Source: Planctomycetaceae bacterium (GTDB taxonomy: Bacteria > Planctomycetota > Planctomycetia > Planctomycetales > Planctomycetaceae). Taken from it: 64,000 bases of DNA. The position numbers and the translations under genes were made by a program. The stretch is from assembly GCA_017795105.1 (NCBI GenBank), contig CP051247.1, positions 4,620,001 to 4,684,000 on the forward strand. Reading direction: 5' to 3'. The notes below the pieces were generated by a model. It saw only the letters and a list, made by a program, of their open reading frames with translations, searched no databases and was not told the DNA's origin. Below are positions 45,753 to 54,689 of this stretch, piece after piece (the first letter of the stretch is position 1; each line of letters begins with the position of its first letter).

Positions 45753-46790
45753 TCAGGACGAGATCATCGACCAGTCGAGGGGGGTATTCGCCGGGACATC
45801 GACCTGAAGTGTTCGCCCGAGAATCTCTTCCAGGTGCTTCGGAGGCAGCCCATAACCGGGACGAATCGACCTCACATTCTCAGGCGTAAGTGTTGCTCCC
45901 GCCTTCATGTCTTCGACGATGTAAAGAGAGCGTCGGAACTTGAGACTTCCTTCTTCTGCAGCGGAACGTCGATAGGAAACTTCGCCGAGAGATTTCTCGG
46001 TGATTCGCACGGCATCGACCATTTCGCGAAACTCGTCTGGCTCCAGCGAAAACGCTGCATCCGGTCCGCCATCGCTCCGGGCCAGAGTGAAATGTTTTTC
46101 GATAATACGAGCTCCAAGGGCGACCGCAGCGATCGGAACCGTGGTGCCCAGCGTGTGATCGGACAAGCCCGGAATGACGTCGAAGCGAGCGGCGAGATTC
46201 GGAATGGTCAGCAGGTTGGCATCTTTCGGAAGAGCCGGGTATGCGCTGGTGCATTTGAGGAGAGCGATCTCTCGTGCTCCCGCTTCGCGGGCGGCGGTCA
46301 CCGCGTCGTCAATTTCATCGATCGAGGCCATTCCGGTCGACATGATCAGCGGTTTTCCGGTCGCCGCCACGCGTCGGATCAAGGGGATGTCCACCAGTTC
46401 GAAGGAGGCAATCTTGTAAGCTGGAACATTCATCGATTCGAGGAAGTCGACGGCTGTGTGATCAAACGGCGTGCTGAACAGCGGCATGCCGAGACTCTCG
46501 GCCACTTCCTTCAGTTTGGGTTGCCATTCCCAGGGGGTACACGCTTCCTGATAGAGCTCGTAGAGCTGCCGCCCATCCCAGAGACCGCCGTGAATGATGA
46601 AATCATCATTGCGGGAGTCGACCGTCATCGTGGCCGATGTGTAGGTCTGCAGTTTGACGACGTCGGCGCCGGAGTCCTTCGCGGCATGGACGAGTTCGAC
46701 CGCCCGCTCGTAGCTGTGCCGATGGTTCGCCGAGAGTTCGGCGATGATCAATACCTTCTCCGAATTGGAGAGTTCAAAGGCTGAATGCAT
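45753..46790 (-). CDS. pseI: Pseudaminic acid synthase (NeuB family)
   Basis: A 345-residue enzyme that condenses phosphoenolpyruvate with a 6-deoxy-2,4-diamino-hexose derivative to make pseudaminic acid. The NeuB barrel runs from ~12 to 270 (LIIAELSANHRHSYERA; VKLQTYTSATMT; IMSTGMASIDEIDDAV; VIPGLSDHTLG; EKHFTLARSDGGPDAAFSLEP), and a SAF/antifreeze-like domain follows (~285-345). WDGRQLYELYQEA near 70 is typical of PseI rather than NeuB or LegI. Its start overlaps the stop of the formyltransferase gene (TAATG). Confidence 0.92.
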   Translation of the reverse strand: MHSAFELSNSEKVLIIAELSANHRHSYERAVELVHAAKDSGADVVKLQTYTSATMTVDSRNDDFIIHGGLWDGRQLYELYQEACTPWEWQPKLKEVAESLGMPLFSTPFDHTAVDFLESMNVPAYKIASFELVDIPLIRRVAATGKPLIMSTGMASIDEIDDAVTAAREAGAREIALLKCTSAYPALPKDANLLTIPNLAARFDVIPGLSDHTLGTTVPIAAVALGARIIEKHFTLARSDGGPDAAFSLEPDEFREMVDAVRITEKSLGEVSYRRSAAEEGSLKFRRSLYIVEDMKAGATLTPENVRSIRPGYGLPPKHLEEILGRTLQVDVPANTPLDWSMISS

Positions 46791-47557
46791 TATTCGTCCG
46801 TCTCTTGGTCTTCTCTGTCGATCTCGAGCCGAAGAAAATACTTGCGGCCCTCAACCGTGAAGTAAGCCCCTTCAAAAGGAGGGAAAGTTCTTGCTCGAAG
46901 GATGTTGATCAAATCGGAAGCGCGATAACTGCGATCCAACTCAATATGATCGATTTGTCGCACATCGTTCATTGTGTGGCTCGTGCCGCCCGGTTCTTGC
47001 GGGCAGAGTCCGTAACTCCCATTCATCACACACGGCCAGGCTTCCTCAAACAGACGGAGTGAGGCGTCCTCCAGCCTGGTGTAAAGTGTCGCTCCGGTGT
47101 CGCTCGGCAAGACGGGAACTCTGATCTGGGCTACGAGCGGGCCACGATCGAACTCCTCGGTGATTTGGTGGAGTGTGCTTCCAGACGGGGTCTGTTCGAC
47201 GATTGACCAGACATTGGTAAATCGGCCCCGATTAAACGGAAGAAGGCTGGGATGAATGTTGAAGATGCCTTTCGACGCGTGAGACGACAACCATTCTGGA
47301 ATCTTGTAGCCGTAGTAGCACGAAAGTCCGGTCTCGACGGGCGACTGTAGTAATTCGTCCCTGACGACGTCTTTTCGCAGATCGAGATGGGTGAGGATGC
47401 GGATTCCCTTGCTGCGACATTCTTGCAACGGGGCCGACATATGAGGCGTCGGCTGATCGTGATGAACGACAGCAGCCAGCGGCCACGACGACTGCAGCAG
47501 TCGCTGGAGGACCTCCGCACCGACTCGATTGTTTCCGAAAAAGAGAAGCTGATTCAC
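46790..47557 (-). CDS. Formyltransferase-family enzyme in the pseudaminic acid pathway
   Basis: A 255-residue protein with the N10-formyltetrahydrofolate-dependent formyltransferase fold. The active-site triad is visible: Asn and His in FNIHPSLLP near 98-106, and Asp in EEFDRGPLVA near 137. A short C-terminal domain ends with SDLINILRARTFPPFEGAYF. Relatives such as ArnA, VioF and FdtF formylate amino sugars. It sits exactly where pseH, the acetyltransferase, is usually found, so it probably formylates the 4-amino group of the PseC product, giving an N-formyl pseudaminic acid; this would be a PseJ-type activity. The GTG at 47557 overlaps the pseG stop (GTGA); a TTG two codons earlier is also in frame. 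Confidence 0.82.
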   Translation of the reverse strand: MNQLLFFGNNRVGAEVLQRLLQSSWPLAAVVHHDQPTPHMSAPLQECRSKGIRILTHLDLRKDVVRDELLQSPVETGLSCYYGYKIPEWLSSHASKGIFNIHPSLLPFNRGRFTNVWSIVEQTPSGSTLHQITEEFDRGPLVAQIRVPVLPSDTGATLYTRLEDASLRLFEEAWPCVMNGSYGLCPQEPGGTSHTMNDVRQIDHIELDRSYRASDLINILRARTFPPFEGAYFTVEGRKYFLRLEIDREDQETDE

Positions 47558-48618
47558 GCGCAATCCTCTACGGCGTTAAGTCGGTGGAAGACTTCCGTCA
47601 CGATCCGACGTGTCCCGAGGCCATCGACCAGTTCGCGATTGTTCTTCTCCATCGTCTCCAGTCTGTCATTGTCGTCAAGCAGCCGGGCGGCTGTCTCTTC
47701 AATCGTTCTGGCCGTTGTTGCCCGAATCTCTCCCAGATTTTCGGCACATCCCCGGCTTTGCAAGGCGTGGCAAATCGCGATTTGATTCTCCGCGAAATGG
47801 AAGCATACGCGGGGAACTCCGAAATAGCAGAGCTCCAGATTGATGCTTCCCCCGGCGACAATCGCGAAGTGAGTCGACGATAACAGGTCGGCCATTCGGT
47901 CGACAAACGGCACACGACGGTAGCCGGTGTGGTCGAAGAAGGATGGTGTACTCGAATGGCTCTCGAATGGAGTGACACCTTCTCCAGGCCAGATATGAAT
48001 GACGCTCAGGTTATACTTCCCCAGCAGGTTTTCGATCGCGGACACAAGCTTTTCGTTGATGGCATCCTGCCTCGTAAATCCTGCGGCGACCAGCACGTTG
48101 CGGCAGGGGCGCTGTTGGGGCAATGGAGTTTGGGATAAGAACTCATAACGAAGCATCGCATACCGTGAGCCGCAGAGAACGGTCGATTTCGGAGCGATGT
48201 CTGCGTACTGCGAGTCAGAGGCACTGAGATTGGGGTTGATGATCAGATCGGTGTGATACGCCGGGCAACTCTGGTAGTCGTCGACACAGCCCAGGAAGAG
48301 CTCCGATTTCCGCAGCGTCAGCTGGTATTCCGAAGAGAACTGATATCCGTCGAGGATCATGGCGTCGGCCTGAAGACGCTTCGCCATGGTTGCGGTTTCC
48401 TGAGCGTCACTCTCTCTGTTGTCTGAAGGCGTCAGCTGATGAACGGAGATGCCACGGGATACGAACTGCTCAATCAACTGGTCGGAAAAGCTTGCCGTCA
48501 ACAGATGGACGGACGCACCTTGCCGCCGGAACTCATCCGCCAGCGCGAGGCAGCGGATGGCATGGCCGTATCCAATCTGCTCGTTTGCATCGGTCCGGAA
48601 AACAACGGTCAGCGGCAT
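47554..48618 (-). CDS. pseG: UDP-sugar hydrolase of the pseudaminic acid pathway
   Basis: A 354-residue protein resembling PseG, the nucleotidase that removes UDP from the bis-amino sugar before condensation. The N-terminal GT-B half has FRTDANEQIGYGHAIRCLALADEF; the glycine loop and His are in the style of MurG. The C-terminal half has AIVAGGSINLELCYFGVP near 280. ATG at 48618 is used; a TTG four codons earlier would overlap pseF. It is about 70 residues longer than many PseG proteins. It follows pseF by 4 bases and overlaps the formyltransferase gene. Confidence 0.85.
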   Translation of the reverse strand: MPLTVVFRTDANEQIGYGHAIRCLALADEFRRQGASVHLLTASFSDQLIEQFVSRGISVHQLTPSDNRESDAQETATMAKRLQADAMILDGYQFSSEYQLTLRKSELFLGCVDDYQSCPAYHTDLIINPNLSASDSQYADIAPKSTVLCGSRYAMLRYEFLSQTPLPQQRPCRNVLVAAGFTRQDAINEKLVSAIENLLGKYNLSVIHIWPGEGVTPFESHSSTPSFFDHTGYRRVPFVDRMADLLSSTHFAIVAGGSINLELCYFGVPRVCFHFAENQIAICHALQSRGCAENLGEIRATTARTIEETAARLLDDNDRLETMEKNNRELVDGLGTRRIVTEVFHRLNAVEDCA

Positions 48619-48622
48619 CGGT

Positions 48623-49366
48623 TTATTCAATCGACTTCTGTTGCACCTGGCTGTTGATGGTTCGCCATTCGGGATTCGATCGGCAACGGCTCAGCGCTTC
48701 CTGCCAGCCGAAGTTCATCGATCCGAATGACTCGGCAATTCGGGTGATCAACGCCAGATCGTCTTCTGTGTCGACCGTCCAACGCCAGTCCGAAGCATCT
48801 TCGGTTCCGCGAAGTCCTTTCAGTTTGAACTGCTCGGGGTGGCGATAGATGTAGTAGGTCACATGCTCGCGAGAAGGGGCATCGTCAGCCAGAGTACGAA
48901 CCTTCGTCAGAGCGTCGTAGGAAAAGACTTCCGTATCGAGGCCCCGGGGAAAGGTTCGAGGTTCGATGATGTTCGACGCGTAATCGCACTCCGGGCGGGC
49001 GTTGTGGTAGAGGTCGACGACTTCGTCCACGAGGTCCGGATCGATCAGCGGGCAGTCGGAGGTGATGCGGACGATGGTTTCGGCCTGGAACTCGGTGGCC
49101 GTTTGGTAGTAGCGGTCGAGAACATCGTCCCGGCTGCCGCGGTAGCAGGGGTAGTTGTGCAGCTGGCATTGGGCGACGATGGCATCGTCTTCAGAATCGG
49201 TGGTGGTGGCGATGACAATGTCGTCGAGCGTGCGGGCGCGTTTCAGGCGTTCGACGACCCAGCAGAGCATCGGCTCGCCGAGCAGTGGTTTGAGCACTTT
49301 ACCGGGCAGGCGGGTGCTGGTCATGCGGGCCTGGATGATGGCGACGGTATGCGGGCGGCCTTCCAT
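48623..49366 (-). CDS. pseF: CMP-pseudaminic acid cytidylyltransferase
   Basis: A 247-residue nucleotidyltransferase. The signature ARMTSTRLPGKVLKPLLG at ~13-30 is the CTP-binding loop of the CMP-sialic acid synthetase/SpsF group, and SDCPLIDPDLVDEVV near 102 is the metal-binding region. It uses CTP to activate pseudaminic acid as CMP-Pse. The ATG overlaps the pseC stop (TAATG), with GGAGGG six bases upstream inside the pseC end. SpsF-like proteins that act on related sugars look similar, but context favours PseF. Confidence 0.88.
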   Translation of the reverse strand: MEGRPHTVAIIQARMTSTRLPGKVLKPLLGEPMLCWVVERLKRARTLDDIVIATTTDSEDDAIVAQCQLHNYPCYRGSRDDVLDRYYQTATEFQAETIVRITSDCPLIDPDLVDEVVDLYHNARPECDYASNIIEPRTFPRGLDTEVFSYDALTKVRTLADDAPSREHVTYYIYRHPEQFKLKGLRGTEDASDWRWTVDTEDDLALITRIAESFGSMNFGWQEALSRCRSNPEWRTINSQVQQKSIE

Positions 49367-50559
49367 TATGTTCCCTCCATCAGACGGCGTACTTCCGTGA
49401 TGACCGTGGCCACATCGCCTTCGGTCATCGCCGGAAACAGCGGAAGACTCAACAGCTGTGGATAGATCGCCTCAGCGGTCGGGCATTTGCCGGGGCCGTA
49501 GCCGTACGTTTCACGATACCACGGCTGGAGGTGAACCGGAATGTATAAAACCTGACTGCCGACGCCCCGCTCCCGGAGCTTCGTCATGAACTCGGTTCGC
49601 GTGGTCTGCAGAGCCGCGAAATCAATGCGAACTGTATACAGATGCCACGAGGTCAACGCGGCATCGGCCGGGTTTCTGAGAGCAGGAGTCTGCAGATGCG
49701 GAACATCGGCGAATGCTTCGTTGTAGCGGGCGACGATCTCCTGCCGGCGGGCGATAAAGCCGTCGAGTCGCTGGAGTTGACTCAGGCCGAGCGCACACTG
49801 CACGTCGGTGATCCGGTAGTTGTAGCCGAGCGCCTGCATCTCGTAATACCACGGCCCCTGTTCGGCGAGAGTTCCGTCGGACCCGAGTCCGGTGAAGTCG
49901 TCGGGATTGCGGGTCATGCCGTGATTCCGCAGCAGTCGCAGTCGGGAGGCGAGAACGTCGTCGCTGGTGACGATCATGCCCCCTTCGCCGGTCGTCATCG
50001 TTTTGACGGGATGAAAGCTGTAGGTCGTCATGTCGGCCCAGGGGTGGTTACCAACCGACCAGGTTTGCCCATCATGTTCGAAGCGTCCGCCGATGGCATG
50101 GCAGGCATCTTCGATGATCAATGCTCCATGTCGATGCGCGACCTCGGCGATGCCGGGCATGTCGGCAGTCTGTCCGGCATAGTCGACGGCGACCACGGCT
50201 CGGGTATCGGGCTGCCACTGTTCGGCCAGAACGGCGGGGTCGAGGCAGAGCGAAACGGGATCGATGTCGACGAAGTCGGGCGTCGCTCCCACGAACGCGG
50301 CGGCATTGGCGGAGGCGAGGAACGTGTTCGGCGTGGTGATGACCCGCTGCCCGGGGCCGATCTCAGCCGCCAGCATCGCCAGGTGCAAAGCCGCTGTTCC
50401 GTTCGCGACGGCGATGGCATGCTTCGCCCCGAGTCGAGCCGCGAACTGCTCTTCAAACTCGGCCACCGTCGGCCCGGTCGTCAGCCAGTCTCCGGAGAGC
50501 GCAGCGGCGACGCGGGCGATGTCGTCTTCAAAAATCGACTGGCGACCATAGGGAATCAT
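49366..50559 (-). CDS. pseC: UDP-4-amino-sugar aminotransferase
   Basis: A 397-residue PLP-dependent sugar aminotransferase of the DegT/DnrJ/EryC1 family, which converts the 4-keto sugar made by PseB to the 4-amino sugar. The PLP lysine is Lys186 in SFHPVKTMTTGEGG; AVANGTAALHLAM binds the phosphate, and IIEDACHAIGG near 149-158 carries the PLP-N1 Asp. SLPLFPAMTEGDV near 375 is typical of the family's C-terminus. It begins an overlapping run of genes (pseC-pseF-pseG-formyltransferase-pseI). A 105-base gap with an inverted repeat pair separates it from pseB. Confidence 0.93.
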   Translation of the reverse strand: MIPYGRQSIFEDDIARVAAALSGDWLTTGPTVAEFEEQFAARLGAKHAIAVANGTAALHLAMLAAEIGPGQRVITTPNTFLASANAAAFVGATPDFVDIDPVSLCLDPAVLAEQWQPDTRAVVAVDYAGQTADMPGIAEVAHRHGALIIEDACHAIGGRFEHDGQTWSVGNHPWADMTTYSFHPVKTMTTGEGGMIVTSDDVLASRLRLLRNHGMTRNPDDFTGLGSDGTLAEQGPWYYEMQALGYNYRITDVQCALGLSQLQRLDGFIARRQEIVARYNEAFADVPHLQTPALRNPADAALTSWHLYTVRIDFAALQTTRTEFMTKLRERGVGSQVLYIPVHLQPWYRETYGYGPGKCPTAEAIYPQLLSLPLFPAMTEGDVATVITEVRRLMEGT

Positions 50560-50587
50560 GGGGTGTTACTTGTGTCTAACAGGAAAA

Positions 50588-50609
50588 GTAGGGTGCGTCT
50601 TGACGCACC
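50588..50609 (+). repeat. Interspersed repeat family B, left arm of an inverted pair
   Basis: Same sequence as the 24929 copy, containing GGTGCGTCTTGACGCACC. It lies between pseB and pseC. Confidence 0.75.
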
Positions 50610-50637
50610 AGAATGAGACTCGGCCGATGGAAGCCCC

Positions 50638-50659
50638 GGTGCGTCAAGACGCACCCTAC
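50638..50659 (-). repeat. Interspersed repeat family B, right arm of an inverted pair
   Basis: GGTGCGTCAAGACGCACC then CTAC: the exact reverse complement of the left arm at 50588-50609, 28 bases away. The pair could fold into one long hairpin in the pseB-pseC transcript. Confidence 0.75.
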
Positions 50660-50664
50660 ATGTC

Positions 50665-51678
50665 TCAATGCATCCCCGTGTCGATCAGTTCGCGGAGTTC
50701 CTCCACGCTCAGCCAGCGGTCGTTGCTGTCGGAGCGGTAGTGGAATCCCTCCGGGACCCGGCGGGCGCTGTGATGTTCCTGAAAGCGGGCGATGTTTTCT
50801 TCCTGCGAGGTGAACGGCGATGTCGGCACCATGATGTAATTGTCATCGGTTTCGATCGTCGAGAGCGAATCAGTTTCCGTGATCATCTCTTCGTGCAGTT
50901 TTTCTCCCGCACGGATGCCGACGATTTTCTGTTCACAGTCGGGACCGACGGCTTCGGCGACATCGACGATGCGATAGGACGGAATCTTCGGCACCCAGAG
51001 TTCGCCGCCGAGCGAGGCTTCCAACGCATGCAGAACGAGATCAACGCCGTGGCTGAGCAGGATGTTGAACCGTGTCATTCGCGGATCGGTGATCGGCAGC
51101 ACGCCGGTTTGTTTCTGCTTGAGAAAGAACGGGATGACCGAACCGCGCGAGCCCATCACGTTGCCGTAACGAACGACGGACAGCCGCAGGTCGCGTTTCC
51201 CCTTCATGTTATTCGCCGCCAGAAACAGCTTGTCGGAGCAAAGCTTCGTTGCACCATACAGGTTGATCGGGGCACAGGCTTTGTCGGTTGAGAGGGCCAC
51301 GACCCGCTTCACGCTGGTGTCGAGGGCGGCGGAGATCAGGTTCTCGGCTCCCATGACATTGGTTTGAATGCACTCGAACGGGTTGTACTCAGCGGCGGGA
51401 ACCTGTTTGAGGGCGGCGGCGTGAACGATGTAGTCGATGCCGGTGAGGGCCCGTCTCAATCGCGGCTGGTCCCGGACATCGCCGATGAAGAACCGCAATT
51501 GGGGATAATCGGTCCGGGGGAACCGCTGCTGCATTTCGAACTGCTTGAGTTCGTCGCGCGAGTAGATGACGATCTTCGTGACTTCGGGATGATCGCTGAG
51601 CAGACGGCTGATCAACGCCTGCCCGAACGAGCCGGTGCCGCCGGTGACAAGGACTGAAGAATTGGGCGGGAAGTTCAT
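50665..51678 (-). CDS. pseB: UDP-GlcNAc 4,6-dehydratase (5-inverting)
   Basis: A 337-residue short-chain dehydrogenase that starts the pseudaminic acid pathway, converting UDP-GlcNAc to a 4-keto-6-deoxy-L-altrose type sugar. NADP-binding GGTGSFG at 13-19, VIYSRDELKQFEMQQ near 36, HAAALKQVPAAEYNP near 85-99, and STDKACAPINLYGATK with the Tyr-Lys pair near 130-145 are characteristic of PseB and close relatives; the MTRFNILL segment also fits. ATG 51678 is preferred over a TTG three codons upstream. Confidence 0.94.
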   Translation of the reverse strand: MNFPPNSSVLVTGGTGSFGQALISRLLSDHPEVTKIVIYSRDELKQFEMQQRFPRTDYPQLRFFIGDVRDQPRLRRALTGIDYIVHAAALKQVPAAEYNPFECIQTNVMGAENLISAALDTSVKRVVALSTDKACAPINLYGATKLCSDKLFLAANNMKGKRDLRLSVVRYGNVMGSRGSVIPFFLKQKQTGVLPITDPRMTRFNILLSHGVDLVLHALEASLGGELWVPKIPSYRIVDVAEAVGPDCEQKIVGIRAGEKLHEEMITETDSLSTIETDDNYIMVPTSPFTSQEENIARFQEHHSARRVPEGFHYRSDSNDRWLSVEELRELIDTGMH

Positions 51679-51743
51679 AAATCTCAAGTTTCAGTTCTGG
51701 TCACTGTATTCGTTGCGGAGGCGTCCTGATGCCGAGGCGTTCG

Positions 51744-52994
51744 TTACGCTTCAATCGGTTTCCATTCCAGCAGGGTACTCACAACGCCGCCCCGGTTGTC
51801 GCCGCGCGCGGTCAGCAGATCGCTGACTCGGAATGCGAGCGTGTTGCCCGGCAGGTCGACCTGGAACGTCTCCGCCCGTTTGCTGGCAAACGAGAGATAG
51901 ATGCTGTATTCGCCGTGCCCGAGCACCCGTGGCGGCACCGTTATTCTGATCGTTCGCCGACCCGGCTGCAATGTCGTAAACGGATTGCTGGCCAGATCCT
52001 GGCTGTCCGAAACGAGGACCGTCAGACCATCGGCCCGGACAAATTCGAGGTAGCCGTAAACGCCGGCGATATCGCGGCGGACTTCGAACTGCATATCGAT
52101 CCCGATCGGCTCATCGCAGCTGAACGACGTTGCCGGATCGCCGTTCTGGTTGTGGAGCGAAATGCGGGTCAGCTGGACCGGCTTGGATTCATCGAGTTCA
52201 AATTCGCGATACGTCTGATCGGCTTCGGGCCAGAAGCTGGTCAGGTACTTGTCGACGGCGGCGTTAACGTCGTCGTACATGGTCGCGGTTCCGTCTTCCA
52301 GCCAGAGGCATTTGTTGCACAGCCGCTGAATGGAAATCATGCTGTGAGAGACAATCAGAATTGTGTGGCCGCTGTGGGCGACATCGCTGATCTTCTGCAG
52401 GCATTTCCGCTGAAACTCGGCATCCCCCACGGCAAGGACTTCATCGACGATGAGGATTTCCGGTTGCAGATGGGCGGCGACCGCGAAGCCGAGCCGTACC
52501 TGCATGCCGCTGGAATAACGCTTAACGGGCGTGTCGAGAAACTTTTCAAGACCGGCGAACGCCACGATCTCATCGAATCGAGCCGCGATCTCGTGTCGCT
52601 GCATGCCAAGCACGGTGCCGCTAAGATAGATGTTCTCCCGGCCGGTCAACTCCTGATGAAACCCGGTGCCGACTTCGAGCAGGGAGCCGACGCGCCCTTT
52701 GATTCCGAAGCGTCCCGAGGTCGGTTCCGTAATGCGGGACAGAACCTTGAGCAGCGTGCTCTTGCCGGCTCCGTTGCGTCCGATGATGCCGACGACATCA
52801 CCCTTGTGGACTTCGAAGTTGACGTTTTTCAGAGCCCAGAAGGTTGTTTCGCTGGCGGAGTCGCCGTCGCCGGTTCTGCGGAACGGGCCTGTCAGCCAGC
52901 CCATCAGCACTTCCGACAGCCGGCTGTGTGGTTGTTTCTTGCCAATACGGAACTGCTTGCCGACCTGCTCGGCTCGGATCACGACGTCGCTCAT
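51744..52994 (-). CDS. wzt: Polysaccharide ABC exporter ATPase with sugar-binding C-terminal domain
   Basis: A 416-residue ATPase of the Wzt/TagH type. The nucleotide-binding domain (~1-250) has Walker A GIIGRNGAGKST near 58-69, the family-specific FHQELTGRENIYLSG, signature RYSSGMQVRLGFAVA near 155, and Walker B ILIVDEVLAVGDAEFQ. Residues ~270-416 form a strand-rich Wzt_C domain that in O-antigen exporters recognises the end of the glycan chain. The start MSDVVIRAEQ overlaps the permease stop (TAATG), showing the two are co-translated. Its end lies 65 bases from pseB. Confidence 0.92.
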   Translation of the reverse strand: MSDVVIRAEQVGKQFRIGKKQPHSRLSEVLMGWLTGPFRRTGDGDSASETTFWALKNVNFEVHKGDVVGIIGRNGAGKSTLLKVLSRITEPTSGRFGIKGRVGSLLEVGTGFHQELTGRENIYLSGTVLGMQRHEIAARFDEIVAFAGLEKFLDTPVKRYSSGMQVRLGFAVAAHLQPEILIVDEVLAVGDAEFQRKCLQKISDVAHSGHTILIVSHSMISIQRLCNKCLWLEDGTATMYDDVNAAVDKYLTSFWPEADQTYREFELDESKPVQLTRISLHNQNGDPATSFSCDEPIGIDMQFEVRRDIAGVYGYLEFVRADGLTVLVSDSQDLASNPFTTLQPGRRTIRITVPPRVLGHGEYSIYLSFASKRAETFQVDLPGNTLAFRVSDLLTARGDNRGGVVSTLLEWKPIEA

Positions 52995-53848
52995 TACACC
53001 CGATCCGTAAAGAGGCGTTCCATCCGGCCGAAATTGTACACGCCGGAAAGAAGCAGAATCGTGGTGCCGATTCCGGAGACAACGAGTGGCACCAGTGGCG
53101 GGAAGGGGGTGTCGAGAATCGACCAGCGGATCAGTGAGAGCAGTCCCACAAACGGATTCAGACAATAGAGGAACTGCAGACCCGGCGACATGCGTTCGAG
53201 CACAGCCGTCAGTTCATAGGTCACCGGACTGACGAGCAGACCGATGCTGATCAGAAAGGGCACTGTATATTGAACGTCCCGATAGAGCGCATTCATGGCC
53301 GAAAACCACAACGCAGCGGCAAGGGCCGTCAGGAACAGACCGGCGGCGATCAGCGGCAGCCAGAGAATCTGCAGCGACACGCCAATGCCATACCAGATCA
53401 TCACGCCGCACAGCACCACGGCTGCGATGGCGAGGTCGACGAGCGGAGGAATCATCGAAGCGAGCGGCAGAATGATCTTGGGGAAGTAGACCTTCTGCAC
53501 GAGCTGGGCGTTCATCGAAATCGACTGTGTCGCGGCGATGACCGACGTGGCGACGAACTGCCAGAAGATCAGGGCGCACAGCGAAGTGACTGGATAGGGC
53601 AGTCCGCTGGTTGTCGGGCGTCCGTCGAGTGTCGAGAACAGCACGCCGAAGACGATCATTGTGACGACCGGCTGGATGACCGCCCAGAGGGCTCCGATGA
53701 GGGTCTGCCGATAGCGGACTTTCAGATCCCGCAGCGCGAACTGCCAGATCAGGCTGCGGAAGCGTCCGATCTCCATCACATTGATGGAATCCCAGACGGT
53801 CCGTCGCCCGAACCAGGTCAGGTCTTCGGTGGAGGTGTTGGTCGACAT
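52994..53848 (-). CDS. wzm: Polysaccharide ABC exporter permease
   Basis: A 284-residue ABC-2-type permease with about six membrane helices (IWQFALRDLKVRYRQTLIGA leads into the first; others near 70-90, 125-145, 155-180, 185-205 and 245-265). The layout and LRDLKVRYRQTLIG motif are typical of Wzm/TagG proteins, which export lipid-linked O-antigen or teichoic acid chains. The start MSTNTSTEDLTWFGRR lies 15 codons after a longer in-frame start. It forms one transporter with the downstream Wzt-like ATPase. The exported glycan is presumably linked to the pseudaminic acid genes beside it. Confidence 0.9.
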   Translation of the reverse strand: MSTNTSTEDLTWFGRRTVWDSINVMEIGRFRSLIWQFALRDLKVRYRQTLIGALWAVIQPVVTMIVFGVLFSTLDGRPTTSGLPYPVTSLCALIFWQFVATSVIAATQSISMNAQLVQKVYFPKIILPLASMIPPLVDLAIAAVVLCGVMIWYGIGVSLQILWLPLIAAGLFLTALAAALWFSAMNALYRDVQYTVPFLISIGLLVSPVTYELTAVLERMSPGLQFLYCLNPFVGLLSLIRWSILDTPFPPLVPLVVSGIGTTILLLSGVYNFGRMERLFTDRV

Positions 53849-53929
53849 GCGAGGAAATTCAACAGAGGCACGCGGCTGCGAGTCGACCCGCATGATAGTC
53901 GAGGGGCGATTCCGGCTGTACCGAGCAGA

Positions 53930-54433
53930 CTATTTAGCCTGTTCGTAGAATGCGGCTTTGGCTTCCGGATCTTCGAGGATGACAAACTCGCCGGTTTTGT
54001 CGTCGTAAGCGTAGTTCTGGTAGTCGGGCAGGGCATTCAGCTCCAGATTGTGCTGCGCCATCATGGCCATGAACTCATCGTAGGTCGGATAGCGGTCATC
54101 GGCTGCTTTCATCAGATCGATCTGATGCTTCATGTTCATCACGTTGATCTGTGAAGCGGCGGAGATGTAGCCGGTGAGAACGGTGGTCAGCGGGTCATTC
54201 CCGGAAACGCGGTTCTCGGTGACCACGAGATTCGGGTTCTCCGACATGGCCTTGTTCTTGTCGAGGACGACTTTGGTTTTTCGTTTGACCAGGTTCGGTC
54301 GCTTTTCTTCCGCGGCCGGAGCCGGGGCAGCTTCATCCTGAGCCGTCGGAGACTGAACGGCCGGGTCGTTGCAGCCGATGAGCAAAGATGAGCTGAGAAT
54401 GGAAAGACCAACAAGTGCACGGAAGCAGAGCAT
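53930..54433 (-). CDS. Lipoprotein of unknown function (167 aa)
   Basis: A 167-residue predicted lipoprotein: signal MLCFRALVGLSILSSSLLIGC with lipobox LIGC (Cys21). An Ala/Pro/Glu-rich linker (~25-45) leads to a helical domain that begins VKRKTKVVLDKNKAMSENP and includes MNMKHQIDLMKAADDRYPTY, with AYDDKTGEFVILEDPEAKAA near the end. AGGA nine bases upstream supports the start. No family name was recognised, though this architecture is seen in many planctomycete envelope proteins. It precedes the wzm gene on the same strand by 81 bases. Confidence 0.7.
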   Translation of the reverse strand: MLCFRALVGLSILSSSLLIGCNDPAVQSPTAQDEAAPAPAAEEKRPNLVKRKTKVVLDKNKAMSENPNLVVTENRVSGNDPLTTVLTGYISAASQINVMNMKHQIDLMKAADDRYPTYDEFMAMMAQHNLELNALPDYQNYAYDDKTGEFVILEDPEAKAAFYEQAK

Positions 54434-54689
54434 GGGAGCGAGTCCTGACGGAATAACAGGAGAAGTGGACTGCGTGCAGTGTCTCGAAATCCTGACCCCG
54501 CTTCAAGCTTGACGCAAAATGCCATTTGACGGACCGGCTGGAGACGATCACAATAAATTCACCCACTCGGTATTATCCCGATTGTCAGTTCAACTGGTTT
54601 GGGTAGCCTTTTAGAAGCTGCTGCAGACCGGTTTGCCCGCGCTTCCACACCTGTGCCTGCCTCCTGCTGAATGGAATGACCCCTTAGTT

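Noticed and set aside
51729..53168. A 479-codon plus-strand open frame over the Wzt/Wzm genes
   Set aside because: Antisense to two unmistakable transporter genes; Arg/Asp/Gly-rich with no motif.
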